From Armatimonadota bacterium (lineage in GTDB: Bacteria; Armatimonadota; Fimbriimonadia; Fimbriimonadales; Fimbriimonadaceae): DNA of 5,567 nt. Made by a program: the position numbers and the translations under genes. Where the stretch lies: NCBI GenBank assembly GCA_023392285.1, contig JAEVZK010000160.1, positions 1-5,567 on the forward strand. Direction: 5' to 3'. Under the pieces are notes generated by a model. That model had not been told where the DNA came from. It worked only from the letters and a program-made list of their open reading frames with translations, and made no database searches. Below are positions 1 to 4,921 of this stretch, piece after piece; within the stretch, counting starts at the first letter, position 1, and the number at the start of each line of letters is the position of its first letter.

Positions 1-471
1 CCCGCTGTAAATGCCCTCCTGCAGGTGGTGCGCCTCATTGCGGAGGAAGCACCCTTCCAAATCCACCATGTGGAGGTAGGAAGTCAAAATACCGACGTCC
101 GGGTTCGCTTCCATGATCGGAACGCCCGCTTCCAAAAAGCCTGGCATATGCCGGTCGTCGGAGCACAGGATGCAGACGTACTTGCCGGTCGCCAAGTCCA
201 AGCAGCGGTTGAAGTTGCCAAAGAGCCCCAGATTCCGATCATTCCGATATACGGAGAGGCGGGGATCGTCGTAGCTCTTTGCCACCTCATAGGTGTTATC
301 TGTCGAGCAATTGTCGATCACCAGAATCTCGATGTTTTGCTGAGGATGAGCAAGGGCAGATTCGATGGCCCCCCGCACGAGTTCCTCGCGATTGTAGACC
401 GGAATCGCAATCGTGCAGAGTGGTTGGTCGCGCAGACCGGAGATCGGCTCCCGATTTTCTTCAGATTGCAT
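1..471 (-). CDS. Family 2 glycosyltransferase, N-terminal part (runs off the window)
   Basis: This is the first 157 residues of a GT-A fold, inverting family 2 glycosyltransferase; the frame is open to base 1, so the C-terminus is outside the window. Visible motifs are the N-terminal strand IAIPVYNRE (about residues 21-29), the nucleotide-binding VIDNCSTDNT (51-60), a RNxGxxxNFNRC segment (about 79-90), and SDD (104-106), which fits the metal-binding DxD-type site. The family transfers a sugar from a nucleotide donor to a growing glycan or lipid carrier at the inner face of the membrane. No membrane helix is seen in the part present. It starts 22 bases after the rmlA stop, so it is probably the last visible gene of the rml operon and may use the sugar made there (inference). 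ATG at 471 is chosen; an adjacent in-frame GTG at 474 is possible, and a stop lies just upstream. The ribosome binding site is poor: a GAGG lies about 16-19 bases upstream. Donor and acceptor cannot be read from the sequence. Confidence 0.9.
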   Translation of the reverse strand, partial: MQSEENREPISGLRDQPLCTIAIPVYNREELVRGAIESALAHPQQNIEILVIDNCSTDNTYEVAKSYDDPRLSVYRNDRNLGLFGNFNRCLDLATGKYVCILCSDDRHMPGFLEAGVPIMEANPDVGILTSYLHMVDLEGCFLRNEAHHLQEGIYSG

Positions 472-493
472 CACTTGCTTTGCTCAACAACCT

Positions 494-1558
494 CTAGCGC
501 GGAATCGTTACCGAACTCGAGTCGCCCAGCACTAGGTTGAGGGTCCTCGAAACCCCTGTCGACGGCCCCACCTTCACGGCTCTGCCGAGGAGCGAGCCTT
601 CGATCCGATAGGCCAAATCGTTGATCGTACAGTCCGCAAGAATAATCGAGTACTCGATTTCCGAATTGCGAATCGTCGTCCCGGAGTCGATCGACGTGAA
701 CGGCCCGATAAAGGTGTTCTCGATGATGCAGTTTTCCCCGATGATCACCGGCCCCCGAATGGTGGAGCCAATGACCCTTGAACCCCGACCGATGGACACC
801 CGACCTTCGATCCTGCATTCGCTGCATTCTCCCTCGTTCTTCGGAAGGATATCTTCCAGAATCAGGCGATTGGCGTCGAGCATTGCGTCGACCGTGCCCG
901 TATCTTTCCACCAGCCCTCCACGATGTGCGAACGAACCTTCAGCCCCGTATCGATCAACCCCTGAATTGCGTCGGTGATCTCATACTCGCCCCTGGCGCT
1001 CGGCTTGAGCCTGGCGATGCTGTCGTGGATCCGTCGATCGAACAGGTAGACCCCAACCAGCGCAAGGTTTGATCTCGGCTCCTTTGGCTTTTCTTCTAGG
1101 CGAGTGACTTCGCCAGATTCCATCTCGGCCACGCCAAAATCCGAAGGGTTTGGCACCGGCGTGAGCAGGATCGTCGCCGCCGGACGGTGCTTCTGAAACT
1201 CTTCCACCAAACCGGCCACGCTAGATTTAATCAAGTTATCGCCCAGATACATGATGAAATCATCATCACCCAGGAAGTCTTTTGCGGTGGACACCGCGTG
1301 AGCCAGCCCGAGAGGCGCTGATTGTGGGATGTAGGTGATTTCGATGTCCCATCTCTCCCCAAGGCCGCAGGCCGCTTCAACCGCCGGGCCGGTGTCGCCC
1401 GTGATGATCCCGAACTGACGAACTCCTGCCGCCGCGATCGCCTCGATTCCGTATTCGATAACCGGCTTATTCGCTACCGGAACCAGCTGCTTCGCCATCG
1501 AGTAGGTGATCGGACGCAGCCGTGAACCCGTTCCGCCCGCAAGAATGAGCGCCTTCAT
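494..1558 (-). CDS. rmlA: Glucose-1-phosphate thymidylyltransferase, long form (RmlA)
   Basis: Cytoplasmic enzyme that joins glucose-1-phosphate and dTTP to give dTDP-glucose and pyrophosphate, the first step of dTDP-deoxysugar synthesis. The 354-residue protein shows the nucleotidyltransferase signature LAGGTGSRLRPIT (6-18) with the following K23 and VPVANKP (26-32), PQSAPLGLAHAV (78-89), the metal-site YLGDN (104-108), EEKPKEP (155-161), GEYEITDAI (190-198) and WWKDTGT (216-222). From about residue 248 to 345 there is a run of isoleucine- and glycine-rich hexapeptide repeats, a left-handed beta-helix. That tail distinguishes the long form (StrD-like, about 355 residues) from the roughly 290-residue E. 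coli enzyme. An earlier in-frame ATG at 1573 is possible, but ATG at 1558 has GGAGAG seven bases upstream and starts directly at MKALILAGG, so I prefer it. It begins 25 bases after the rmlB stop, in the same operon. A related sugar-1-phosphate nucleotidyltransferase with another sugar is the only real alternative; the neighbouring rmlB argues for glucose-1-phosphate. Confidence 0.95.
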   Translation of the reverse strand: MKALILAGGTGSRLRPITYSMAKQLVPVANKPVIEYGIEAIAAAGVRQFGIITGDTGPAVEAACGLGERWDIEITYIPQSAPLGLAHAVSTAKDFLGDDDFIMYLGDNLIKSSVAGLVEEFQKHRPAATILLTPVPNPSDFGVAEMESGEVTRLEEKPKEPRSNLALVGVYLFDRRIHDSIARLKPSARGEYEITDAIQGLIDTGLKVRSHIVEGWWKDTGTVDAMLDANRLILEDILPKNEGECSECRIEGRVSIGRGSRVIGSTIRGPVIIGENCIIENTFIGPFTSIDSGTTIRNSEIEYSIILADCTINDLAYRIEGSLLGRAVKVGPSTGVSRTLNLVLGDSSSVTIPR

Positions 1559-1565
1559 CGAAGGA

Positions 1566-1571
1566 CTCTCC
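1566..1571 (-). promoter_or_regulatory. Ribosome binding site of rmlA that decides its start
   Basis: GGAGAG on the minus strand lies seven bases before the ATG at 1558. It falls inside the five-codon extension that would exist if the ATG at 1573 were used, and that upstream ATG has no comparable site. This supports the shorter protein beginning MKALILAGG. Confidence 0.7.
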
Positions 1572-1583
1572 ATTGGACGATCA

Positions 1584-2600
1584 TTACAAGTCCTCCCCTA
1601 AAGACTTACCGTAATAGCCGCGAATAAATGTTTGATATTCCGGGTCCGCAACAATCGGTCGCCACCAAGGCTCATTGGCGATGTACCACTGCACCGTGTT
1701 ACGTAGCTCTTGCTCGAAGTTCATCTCCGGCTTCCAACCCATGGATTGGATTTTCTCCGTGCTCATGCTATAGCGCTGATCGTGCGCCCCCGCGCGAGGA
1801 TCGGGGATGCGCTTAACCAGCGATTCGTCGCGCCCAGTCTCCTCCAGCAGAATCTGAACGACTTCCATATTGGTCCGCTCATTGTTGTCTCCGACATTGT
1901 AAGCCTCGCCCGGTTTGCCAGACTCCAATACGGCGAGGACGCCGCTTGCGTGGTCACGAGCATGAATCCATTCGCGAATCTGAGCCCCTTCGCCATAGAT
2001 CGGCACCTTCTTTCCGTCGATTAGGCGAGTGACGAAGAAGGGAATCAGCTTTTCCGGATACTGATACGGACCGTATGTGTTGCCGCCCCGGGTAAGAGAT
2101 GCGGGATATCCGTAAGAGGTGAATGCGGCGCGTACCTGCAGGTCCCCTCCGGCCTTGGCCGCACTGTAAGGTGTATTCGGTTCAAGGGGGCTGTTTTCTG
2201 TGAATTGCCCCTCCGCAATGGTTCCGTACACCTCGTCGGTGCTGACCTGCACGAATTTGCCGATTCCATACTTACGAGCGGCTTCGAGCAGTACGTAAAC
2301 CCCCAACGTGTTGGAATCGATAAAGGCACCCGTGTGCGAGAGGGACCGATCATTATGAGACTCGGCCGCAAAGTTGACGATGGCGTCCGGCCTCTCGCTC
2401 TCGAGCACCGACTTGACGAACGTAGCATCCTGTATCTGCCCGTGATGAAAGCTCGCCCTGAGATCGGCCATTGTCGAGCGGTGACCGGCATAGGTGAGGG
2501 CGTCGACAATGGCGACATCCCACTCCGGATAGCGCTCGTTGAGAATACGGACGAAATGGGACCCGATAAATCCGGCCGCGCCGGTGACAATCACTCTCAT
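1584..2600 (-). CDS. rmlB: dTDP-glucose 4,6-dehydratase (RmlB)
   Basis: Extended short-chain dehydrogenase/reductase that uses bound NAD+ to turn dTDP-glucose into dTDP-4-keto-6-deoxyglucose, the second step of the pathway; cytoplasmic. The 338-residue protein shows the Rossmann motif GAAGFIG (7-13), AAESHNDRS (78-86), the dehydratase triad region STDEVYG (120-126, with T121, D122, E123), and the catalytic YSAAK (Y145, K149). It also has TRGGNTYGPYQYPEKLIP (170-187) and REWIHARDH (209-217), both characteristic of RmlB-type dehydratases. Length is usual for the family. The start ATG overlaps the rmlC stop in ATGA (2597-2600), so translation is probably coupled to rmlC. A GGAGAG inside the rmlC end, 12 bases upstream, may serve as ribosome binding site. 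The TRGGNTYGPYQYPEKLIP wording differs from the TRCSNNYGPYQ form common in Proteobacteria and suits a non-proteobacterial host (inference). Identification is secure. Confidence 0.96.
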   Translation of the reverse strand: MRVIVTGAAGFIGSHFVRILNERYPEWDVAIVDALTYAGHRSTMADLRASFHHGQIQDATFVKSVLESERPDAIVNFAAESHNDRSLSHTGAFIDSNTLGVYVLLEAARKYGIGKFVQVSTDEVYGTIAEGQFTENSPLEPNTPYSAAKAGGDLQVRAAFTSYGYPASLTRGGNTYGPYQYPEKLIPFFVTRLIDGKKVPIYGEGAQIREWIHARDHASGVLAVLESGKPGEAYNVGDNNERTNMEVVQILLEETGRDESLVKRIPDPRAGAHDQRYSMSTEKIQSMGWKPEMNFEQELRNTVQWYIANEPWWRPIVADPEYQTFIRGYYGKSLGEDL

Positions 2601-3058
2601 AGTTGAAAAGCGCTCTCCGGATCGGACTCGTGGCGAATCTCATCCACCGGGTCCTTCTTGCCCCATCCGGCAAACAGTTGGTCAGGAAAGTTCAAGACAA
2701 AGGCGTCCCGATCACCGATGTTTTTATAGGCGTGTACCACGCCCGGCGGGACGATCACGAGAACTGGGTTGTCGCTTCCTACTTCTAGGGTGAATGGATC
2801 GGCTGTGAGTCCCTCGCGGTTCTCCCAGAGATAAAGGCGATAGCGTCCGTCGATGAAGGCAAAGCCGTCGGTTTGATGCTCATGCTCATGCGGGCCACGT
2901 CCGATGCCCGGATGAGTCACGCTGAGGTACGACATGACTGGCCGAAAATCTTCGGGCAACTCGTCGTGCCGGAACAACTCGGTCAGGTGGCCGCGATGAT
3001 CTGCGAAGTTGACCAGCTTCTTGATCACGACGCCTTTCATGTTAGGGTTGTCAGTCAT
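2597..3058 (-). CDS. rmlC: Short dTDP-4-dehydrorhamnose 3,5-epimerase-family cupin (RmlC-like)
   Basis: A 153-residue cupin of the RmlC family, expected to epimerise the 4-keto-6-deoxy sugar made by RmlB on the way to dTDP-L-rhamnose. Family signs are DHRGHLTELF (20-29), GIGRGPHEHEHQTDGF (51-66), which takes the place of the classical RGLHYQ box, VPPGVVHAYKN (103-113) and a C-terminal DEIRHESDP (139-147). H57 and H109 align with the two conserved histidines of RmlC. It is about 30 residues shorter than classical RmlC (roughly 180), ending before the usual LS-x-KD region. Where the classical enzyme has the catalytic tyrosine motif, this one reads NFPDQLFAGW. It resembles the short clade seen in archaea and Chloroflexi, with HxHxxQTD instead of HYQ. 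Epimerase activity is therefore inferred from family and operon. Start ATG 3058 is chosen because homology begins at residue 7; ATG 3040 and GTG 3085 are alternatives, and none has a clear ribosome binding site. First gene of the operon, overlapping rmlB by four bases. Confidence 0.85.
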   Translation of the reverse strand: MTDNPNMKGVVIKKLVNFADHRGHLTELFRHDELPEDFRPVMSYLSVTHPGIGRGPHEHEHQTDGFAFIDGRYRLYLWENREGLTADPFTLEVGSDNPVLVIVPPGVVHAYKNIGDRDAFVLNFPDQLFAGWGKKDPVDEIRHESDPESAFQL

Positions 3059-3074
3059 AAGAGGAAGTGGAGCG

Positions 3075-3080
3075 AGATTA
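3075..3080 (-). promoter_or_regulatory. Possible -10 box of the rml operon
   Basis: TAATCT on the minus strand lies 16 bases before the preferred rmlC ATG. If used, transcription would start only about 8-10 bases before the ATG, giving a nearly leaderless message, which would fit the lack of a ribosome binding site there. No good -35 is seen; TTACAC about 19 bases upstream is the nearest weak candidate. Low confidence. Confidence 0.25.
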
Positions 3081-3086
3081 CCCACC

Positions 3087-3117
3087 GCTCGGCAAGAGGG
3101 TGTAACACATACCGAGC
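3087..3117. promoter_or_regulatory. Nested inverted repeat upstream of rmlC, operator-like
   Basis: GCTCGG at 3087-3092 is matched by CCGAGC at 3112-3117 with 19 bases between. Inside lies GTGTAACAC (3100-3108), itself an inverted repeat with a one-base centre. The two symmetry centres differ by only about two bases. The site sits just upstream of the possible -10 box, where a regulator could bind; it is distinct from the A and B repeats. Function is inferred only from position and symmetry. Confidence 0.35.
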
Positions 3118-3127
3118 AAGCTCCGTG

Positions 3128-3172
3128 CCATTTAGGCGCGAAGCGCCTGTGCGCAACGACACGTTACGCCGA
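3128..3172. repeat. Repeat unit A, copy 1 (degenerate)
   Basis: Shares a 23-base identical block (CCATTT plus the AGGCGC hairpin and CTGT) with copy 2. It lacks the AGT after CTGT, and its second stem CGCAAC/GTTACG carries one mismatch. No unit B follows it. Confidence 0.8.
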
Positions 3173-3183
3173 ACGCCCAATCC

Positions 3184-3231
3184 CCATTTAGGCGCGAAGC
3201 GCCTGTAGTCGCAACCACACGTTGCGCCGGA
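3184..3231. repeat. Repeat unit A, copy 2
   Basis: Has the CCATTT lead, the perfect hairpin AGGCGC-GAA-GCGCCT, then GTAGT and the perfect hairpin CGCAAC-CACAC-GTTGCG, ending CCGGA. After it, bases 3232-3242 contain GCGCCTGAG, which looks like a leftover half of another A stem. Confidence 0.85.
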
Positions 3232-3242
3232 GCGCCTGAGAA

Positions 3243-3280
3243 CTCGGCATGTCGCCGAGGCTACAGCCCTTCGGGCTAGG
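3243..3280. repeat. Repeat unit B, copy 1
   Basis: Perfect hairpin CTCGGC-ATGTC-GCCGAG, then GCTAC and hairpin AGCCC-TTC-GGGCT. Its last three bases AGG are also the first three of unit A copy 3, so the units are fused here. Confidence 0.85.
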
Positions 3281-3319
3281 CGCGCAGCGCCTGTAGTCGC
3301 AACGATACGTTGCGCCGGA
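3278..3319. repeat. Repeat unit A, copy 3
   Basis: Hairpin AGGCGC-GCA-GCGCCT and hairpin CGCAAC-GATAC-GTTGCG. Compared with copy 2, the differences fall in the two loops (GAA to GCA, CACAC to GATAC) while both stems are unchanged. Confidence 0.85.
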
Positions 3320-3322
3320 CAG

Positions 3323-3360
3323 CTCGGCATATCGCTGAGGCTACAGCCCTTCGGGCTAGG
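3323..3360. repeat. Repeat unit B, copy 2
   Basis: Identical to copy 1 except for one loop base and one stem base. In the stem CTCGGC/GCTGAG the change turns a G-C pair into a G-T (G-U) pair on this strand, so pairing is largely kept. It ends 15 bases from the stop of the exported-protein gene. Confidence 0.85.
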
Positions 3361-3375
3361 CTAACGCAGTGCCTT

Positions 3376-4407
3376 TCAACGGCGCTGGACGAGACTGATC
3401 GCACCGAGCGCGACAATTACGCCAGCACCAATTAAAACCACGCGGTGATCGTCAGGCGGACTGATCAACTCGTTCCCTGGGTCCGAAACCGGAACAAAGG
3501 CTCCCTTCACCATCCGGAAGGCTGTCGTCGGTTTGTCGCCTTCTTGCCGTCGGAAAATCATGCCCTCCTGCCAAGGCACTGGGTTCGCCGCTTCCAGCAA
3601 CTTGATATCCGAAATCGTAATCTTGGCAGAGGTCGCTTCAACGACATCGCTTCCTTGACCCGGCATCTTCATACGATCCTGAACGTTCAATTCGACGGGA
3701 ATGGATCGGCCTTCGATCTTTTGCCAACGCTTCACCTTCAGGACATGGTCTTGCGAGTAAGCCGGAGCATGTAGATAAACATGAGCGGAATTCAGCCTTT
3801 GCCCGTCGAGCGACGTTCGAACTTCCGCCTGAAACCGCTCCTTATTAGCCCCAAAGGTCCTCTTCCCAATGCCGTAATAGATCTTTTCGTCGGCGCTCGA
3901 GGAAACAGCTTGAAGTTCGAACTGATTCAGAACGTCTCGCAAGCTCGGTCCACCCTTATCTCCCGGCAAACCGAAGCACGTCCAGCCAAACGCGTCGGCC
4001 GCCTTTGGACTTGAGGTCGGATCGGTCCAAATCCATCCCGTCTGTTTGATTTGAGCGTGCCCGCTAGGGTCGAGCGTGAAATACGTGTACGGCTTGTTCG
4101 CTTCGAAGACATCGATTCTTTCGAGAGGTCGCTCCCTACTGGCGTCAGAGCGTGACCAAAACTGACCCACTTGACTGAACCATTGGCCGCTGGAAGAGAG
4201 AGAGGAAGGCGAATGCGAGATGCGGGCTTTCGGTTTAATTGACGTGATGCCGGGTGCCGCATCCGTGTGAATGACCTCGCTCTCGATCTTGTAGCGACCT
4301 TGCGCGGTGAGATCGACAGTACCCGCCACGCTTGGCCATTCAGAGGCGAGGGCGGTGCCAGCCAAGAGCCCGGCACCAGCGAAAATGAGCAGTTTATACG
4401 CGTTCAT
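3376..4407 (-). CDS. Uncharacterised exported protein with C-terminal membrane anchor
   Basis: I do not recognise this 343-residue protein. It begins with a Sec signal peptide: a short MNAYK start, a hydrophobic core to about residue 18, and a likely signal peptidase I cut after TALA (A21). The body (about 22-318) is soluble and rich in alternating polar/hydrophobic strands. It has only one cysteine, in FGWTCFG. Around residues 235-290 the pattern RWQKIEGRSIPVELNVQD followed by SAKITISDIKLL is reminiscent of the beta-sheet of LolA/RseB-type lipoprotein-carrier folds, but this is a weak impression. Residues 323-343 form a single hydrophobic helix (VVLIGAGVIVALGAISLV) ending QRR, so the protein is probably tethered to the inner membrane with its body outside. 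Start ATG 4407 is chosen because the signal peptide begins there; an in-frame TTG at 4446 would add 13 poorly suited residues. The ribosome binding site is weak. It is separated from its neighbours by 75 bases upstream and by the repeat array downstream, so it is probably its own transcription unit. Confidence 0.75.
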   Translation of the reverse strand: MNAYKLLIFAGAGLLAGTALASEWPSVAGTVDLTAQGRYKIESEVIHTDAAPGITSIKPKARISHSPSSLSSSGQWFSQVGQFWSRSDASRERPLERIDVFEANKPYTYFTLDPSGHAQIKQTGWIWTDPTSSPKAADAFGWTCFGLPGDKGGPSLRDVLNQFELQAVSSSADEKIYYGIGKRTFGANKERFQAEVRTSLDGQRLNSAHVYLHAPAYSQDHVLKVKRWQKIEGRSIPVELNVQDRMKMPGQGSDVVEATSAKITISDIKLLEAANPVPWQEGMIFRRQEGDKPTTAFRMVKGAFVPVSDPGNELISPPDDHRVVLIGAGVIVALGAISLVQRR

Positions 4408-4437
4408 GAGAGTTTCTACACACGGTACTGTAACACC

Positions 4438-4466
4438 ATTGCCCAACTTTCATAACGGTTAGTCAA
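4438..4466 (-). promoter_or_regulatory. Weak candidate promoter of the exported-protein gene
   Basis: In the 75-base gap upstream of the gene, TTGACT (4466-4461) is a good -35 match. The hexamer 17 bases later, GGCAAT (4443-4438), is a poor -10, and the better TATGAA (4454-4449) is too close. Offered only because of the strong -35-like hexamer and the position. Confidence 0.25.
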
Positions 4467-4482
4467 GTTTTTGCGCGAGCCT

Positions 4483-4905
4483 TTATGCTGCTGGCCGATA
4501 GTGCCTTCTCATTTGTGTGAAGAACAGGGCGTTAAGAATTGGCAGTGTGATGTAAGGAATTCCGTGTACAAACCATGCAAACCAGCTTCCACTTCCTCTT
4601 AAGGCAGCCGGAATGAAGAAGCCTAGCCCGACCGCCACAAGGATGTACGCGACGAGCAGCGGCTTTCGGATGAAATTCCCGATCACGTTGGCAAGGATCA
4701 GAGGACACGCGGTGATAAGCGCCATCCATAAATTCTGCAGTGTGTCAAATTTAGTGCCGAGGCAGATGATGAACAGCATGCTGAGGTAATACGCTGCGAA
4801 TGCGCTCGCAGCAAACATTATCAGGTAGGCCGCAGGCTTTGGCAAGGTTCCTAAAAATTGGGCGAACGTCTTGTCCTCCCTTTCCAATTCCTCAAGGTAT
4901 CTCAA
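4483..4905 (-). CDS. Small four-helix membrane protein, unknown function
   Basis: A 140-residue integral membrane protein that I do not recognise. A charged N-terminus (RYLEELEREDKTFAQF) could form a short amphipathic or coiled helix. It is followed by hydrophobic segments at about 25-50, 59-79, 82-102 and 108-129, and a basic tail MRRHYRP. The loop NFIRKP between helices 2 and 3 and the basic tail suggest that both lie in the cytoplasm, with the N-terminus also inside. No catalytic motif is evident. The start is taken as TTG at 4905, because GGAGGGG lies exactly six bases upstream; an in-frame TTG at 4920 would make that site part of the coding region and has nothing comparable before it. 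The gene starts 16 bases after the pseudopilin stop, so the two are probably co-transcribed. Whether they work together is unknown. Low similarity to known families is expected for such proteins, so the reading frame rests on its hydrophobic pattern and the ribosome binding site. Confidence 0.75.
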   Translation of the reverse strand: MRYLEELEREDKTFAQFLGTLPKPAAYLIMFAASAFAAYYLSMLFIICLGTKFDTLQNLWMALITACPLILANVIGNFIRKPLLVAYILVAVGLGFFIPAALRGSGSWFAWFVHGIPYITLPILNALFFTQMRRHYRPAA

Positions 4906-4911
4906 AATATT

Positions 4912-4918
4912 CCCCTCC
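4912..4918 (-). promoter_or_regulatory. Strong ribosome binding site setting a TTG start
   Basis: GGAGGGG on the minus strand, six bases before TTG at 4905 and three bases after the TAA of the pseudopilin gene. It is the best Shine-Dalgarno sequence in the window and is the reason for preferring TTG 4905 over TTG 4920. Its position directly after a stop suits re-initiation by ribosomes leaving the upstream gene. Confidence 0.7.
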
Positions 4919-4921
4919 AAA

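Larger units (their letters stand above)
3128..3360. repeat. Composite array of REP-like hairpin repeats (A1, A2-B1-A3-B2)
   Basis: Two kinds of palindromic unit fill this stretch. Unit A (about 42 bases) contains a stem AGGCGC/GCGCCT with a three-base loop, then a stem CGCAAC/GTTGCG with a five-base loop. Unit B (38 bases) contains CTCGGC/GCCGAG with a five-base loop, then AGCCC/GGGCT with loop TTC. The order A2-B1-A3-B2 makes an imperfect tandem with a period of about 80-88 bases, preceded by a lone A1. Stems are kept while loops vary. This is the look of dispersed extragenic palindromes (REP/BIME-type), though dispersal cannot be seen from one window. Possible roles are transcript end stabilisation, termination or nucleoid-protein binding. 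No transposase is nearby. Confidence 0.85.
3059..3375. other. Intergenic region with hairpin repeats and the presumed rml promoter
   Basis: These 317 bases lie between the stop of the exported-protein gene and the start of rmlC, both on the minus strand. I see no credible gene: open frames through it consist of repeat sequence and match nothing. Bases 3128-3360 hold five units of two palindromic repeats (listed separately). Bases 3075-3117 hold a nested inverted repeat and a possible -10 box for the rml operon. No hairpin followed by a T-run is evident, so there is no classical terminator, though the repeat hairpins could end or weaken transcription from upstream. Confidence 0.8.

Noticed and set aside
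25..540. Plus-strand open frame of 171 codons opposite the glycosyltransferase
   Set aside because: The minus strand here encodes clear family 2 glycosyltransferase motifs; the plus-strand protein has no recognisable motif and crosses into the end of rmlA.
494..1573. Longer rmlA starting at ATG 1573
   Set aside because: It adds five residues before MKALILAGG, lacks a ribosome binding site, and would place the good GGAGAG inside the coding region.
2045..2590. Minus-strand open frame of 181 codons inside rmlB
   Set aside because: It lies in another frame of a clearly recognised rmlB and is rich in Ser, Pro and Arg, as expected of a frame shadow.
3055..3330. Minus-strand open frame of 91 codons through the repeat array
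   Set aside because: It is built from the palindromic repeats, is rich in Arg, Ala and Cys without a domain pattern, and overlaps the rmlC start in another frame.
3128..3360. CRISPR array
   Set aside because: Units are themselves palindromic and of two kinds, spacing is irregular (units even overlap), there are no unique spacers of constant length, and no cas gene is present.
3243..3375. Rho-independent terminator after the exported-protein gene
   Set aside because: Stable hairpins are present, but none is followed by a run of T on the minus strand, so only a structural role can be proposed.
3059..3375. Riboswitch or mobile-element end in the intergenic region
   Set aside because: The hairpins are simple and repeated, with no known riboswitch core, and there is no transposase, target duplication or attachment site that I can see.
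4408..4446. Extension of the exported protein to a TTG at 4446
   Set aside because: The extra residues contain no signal-peptide character, and a normal signal peptide begins at ATG 4407.
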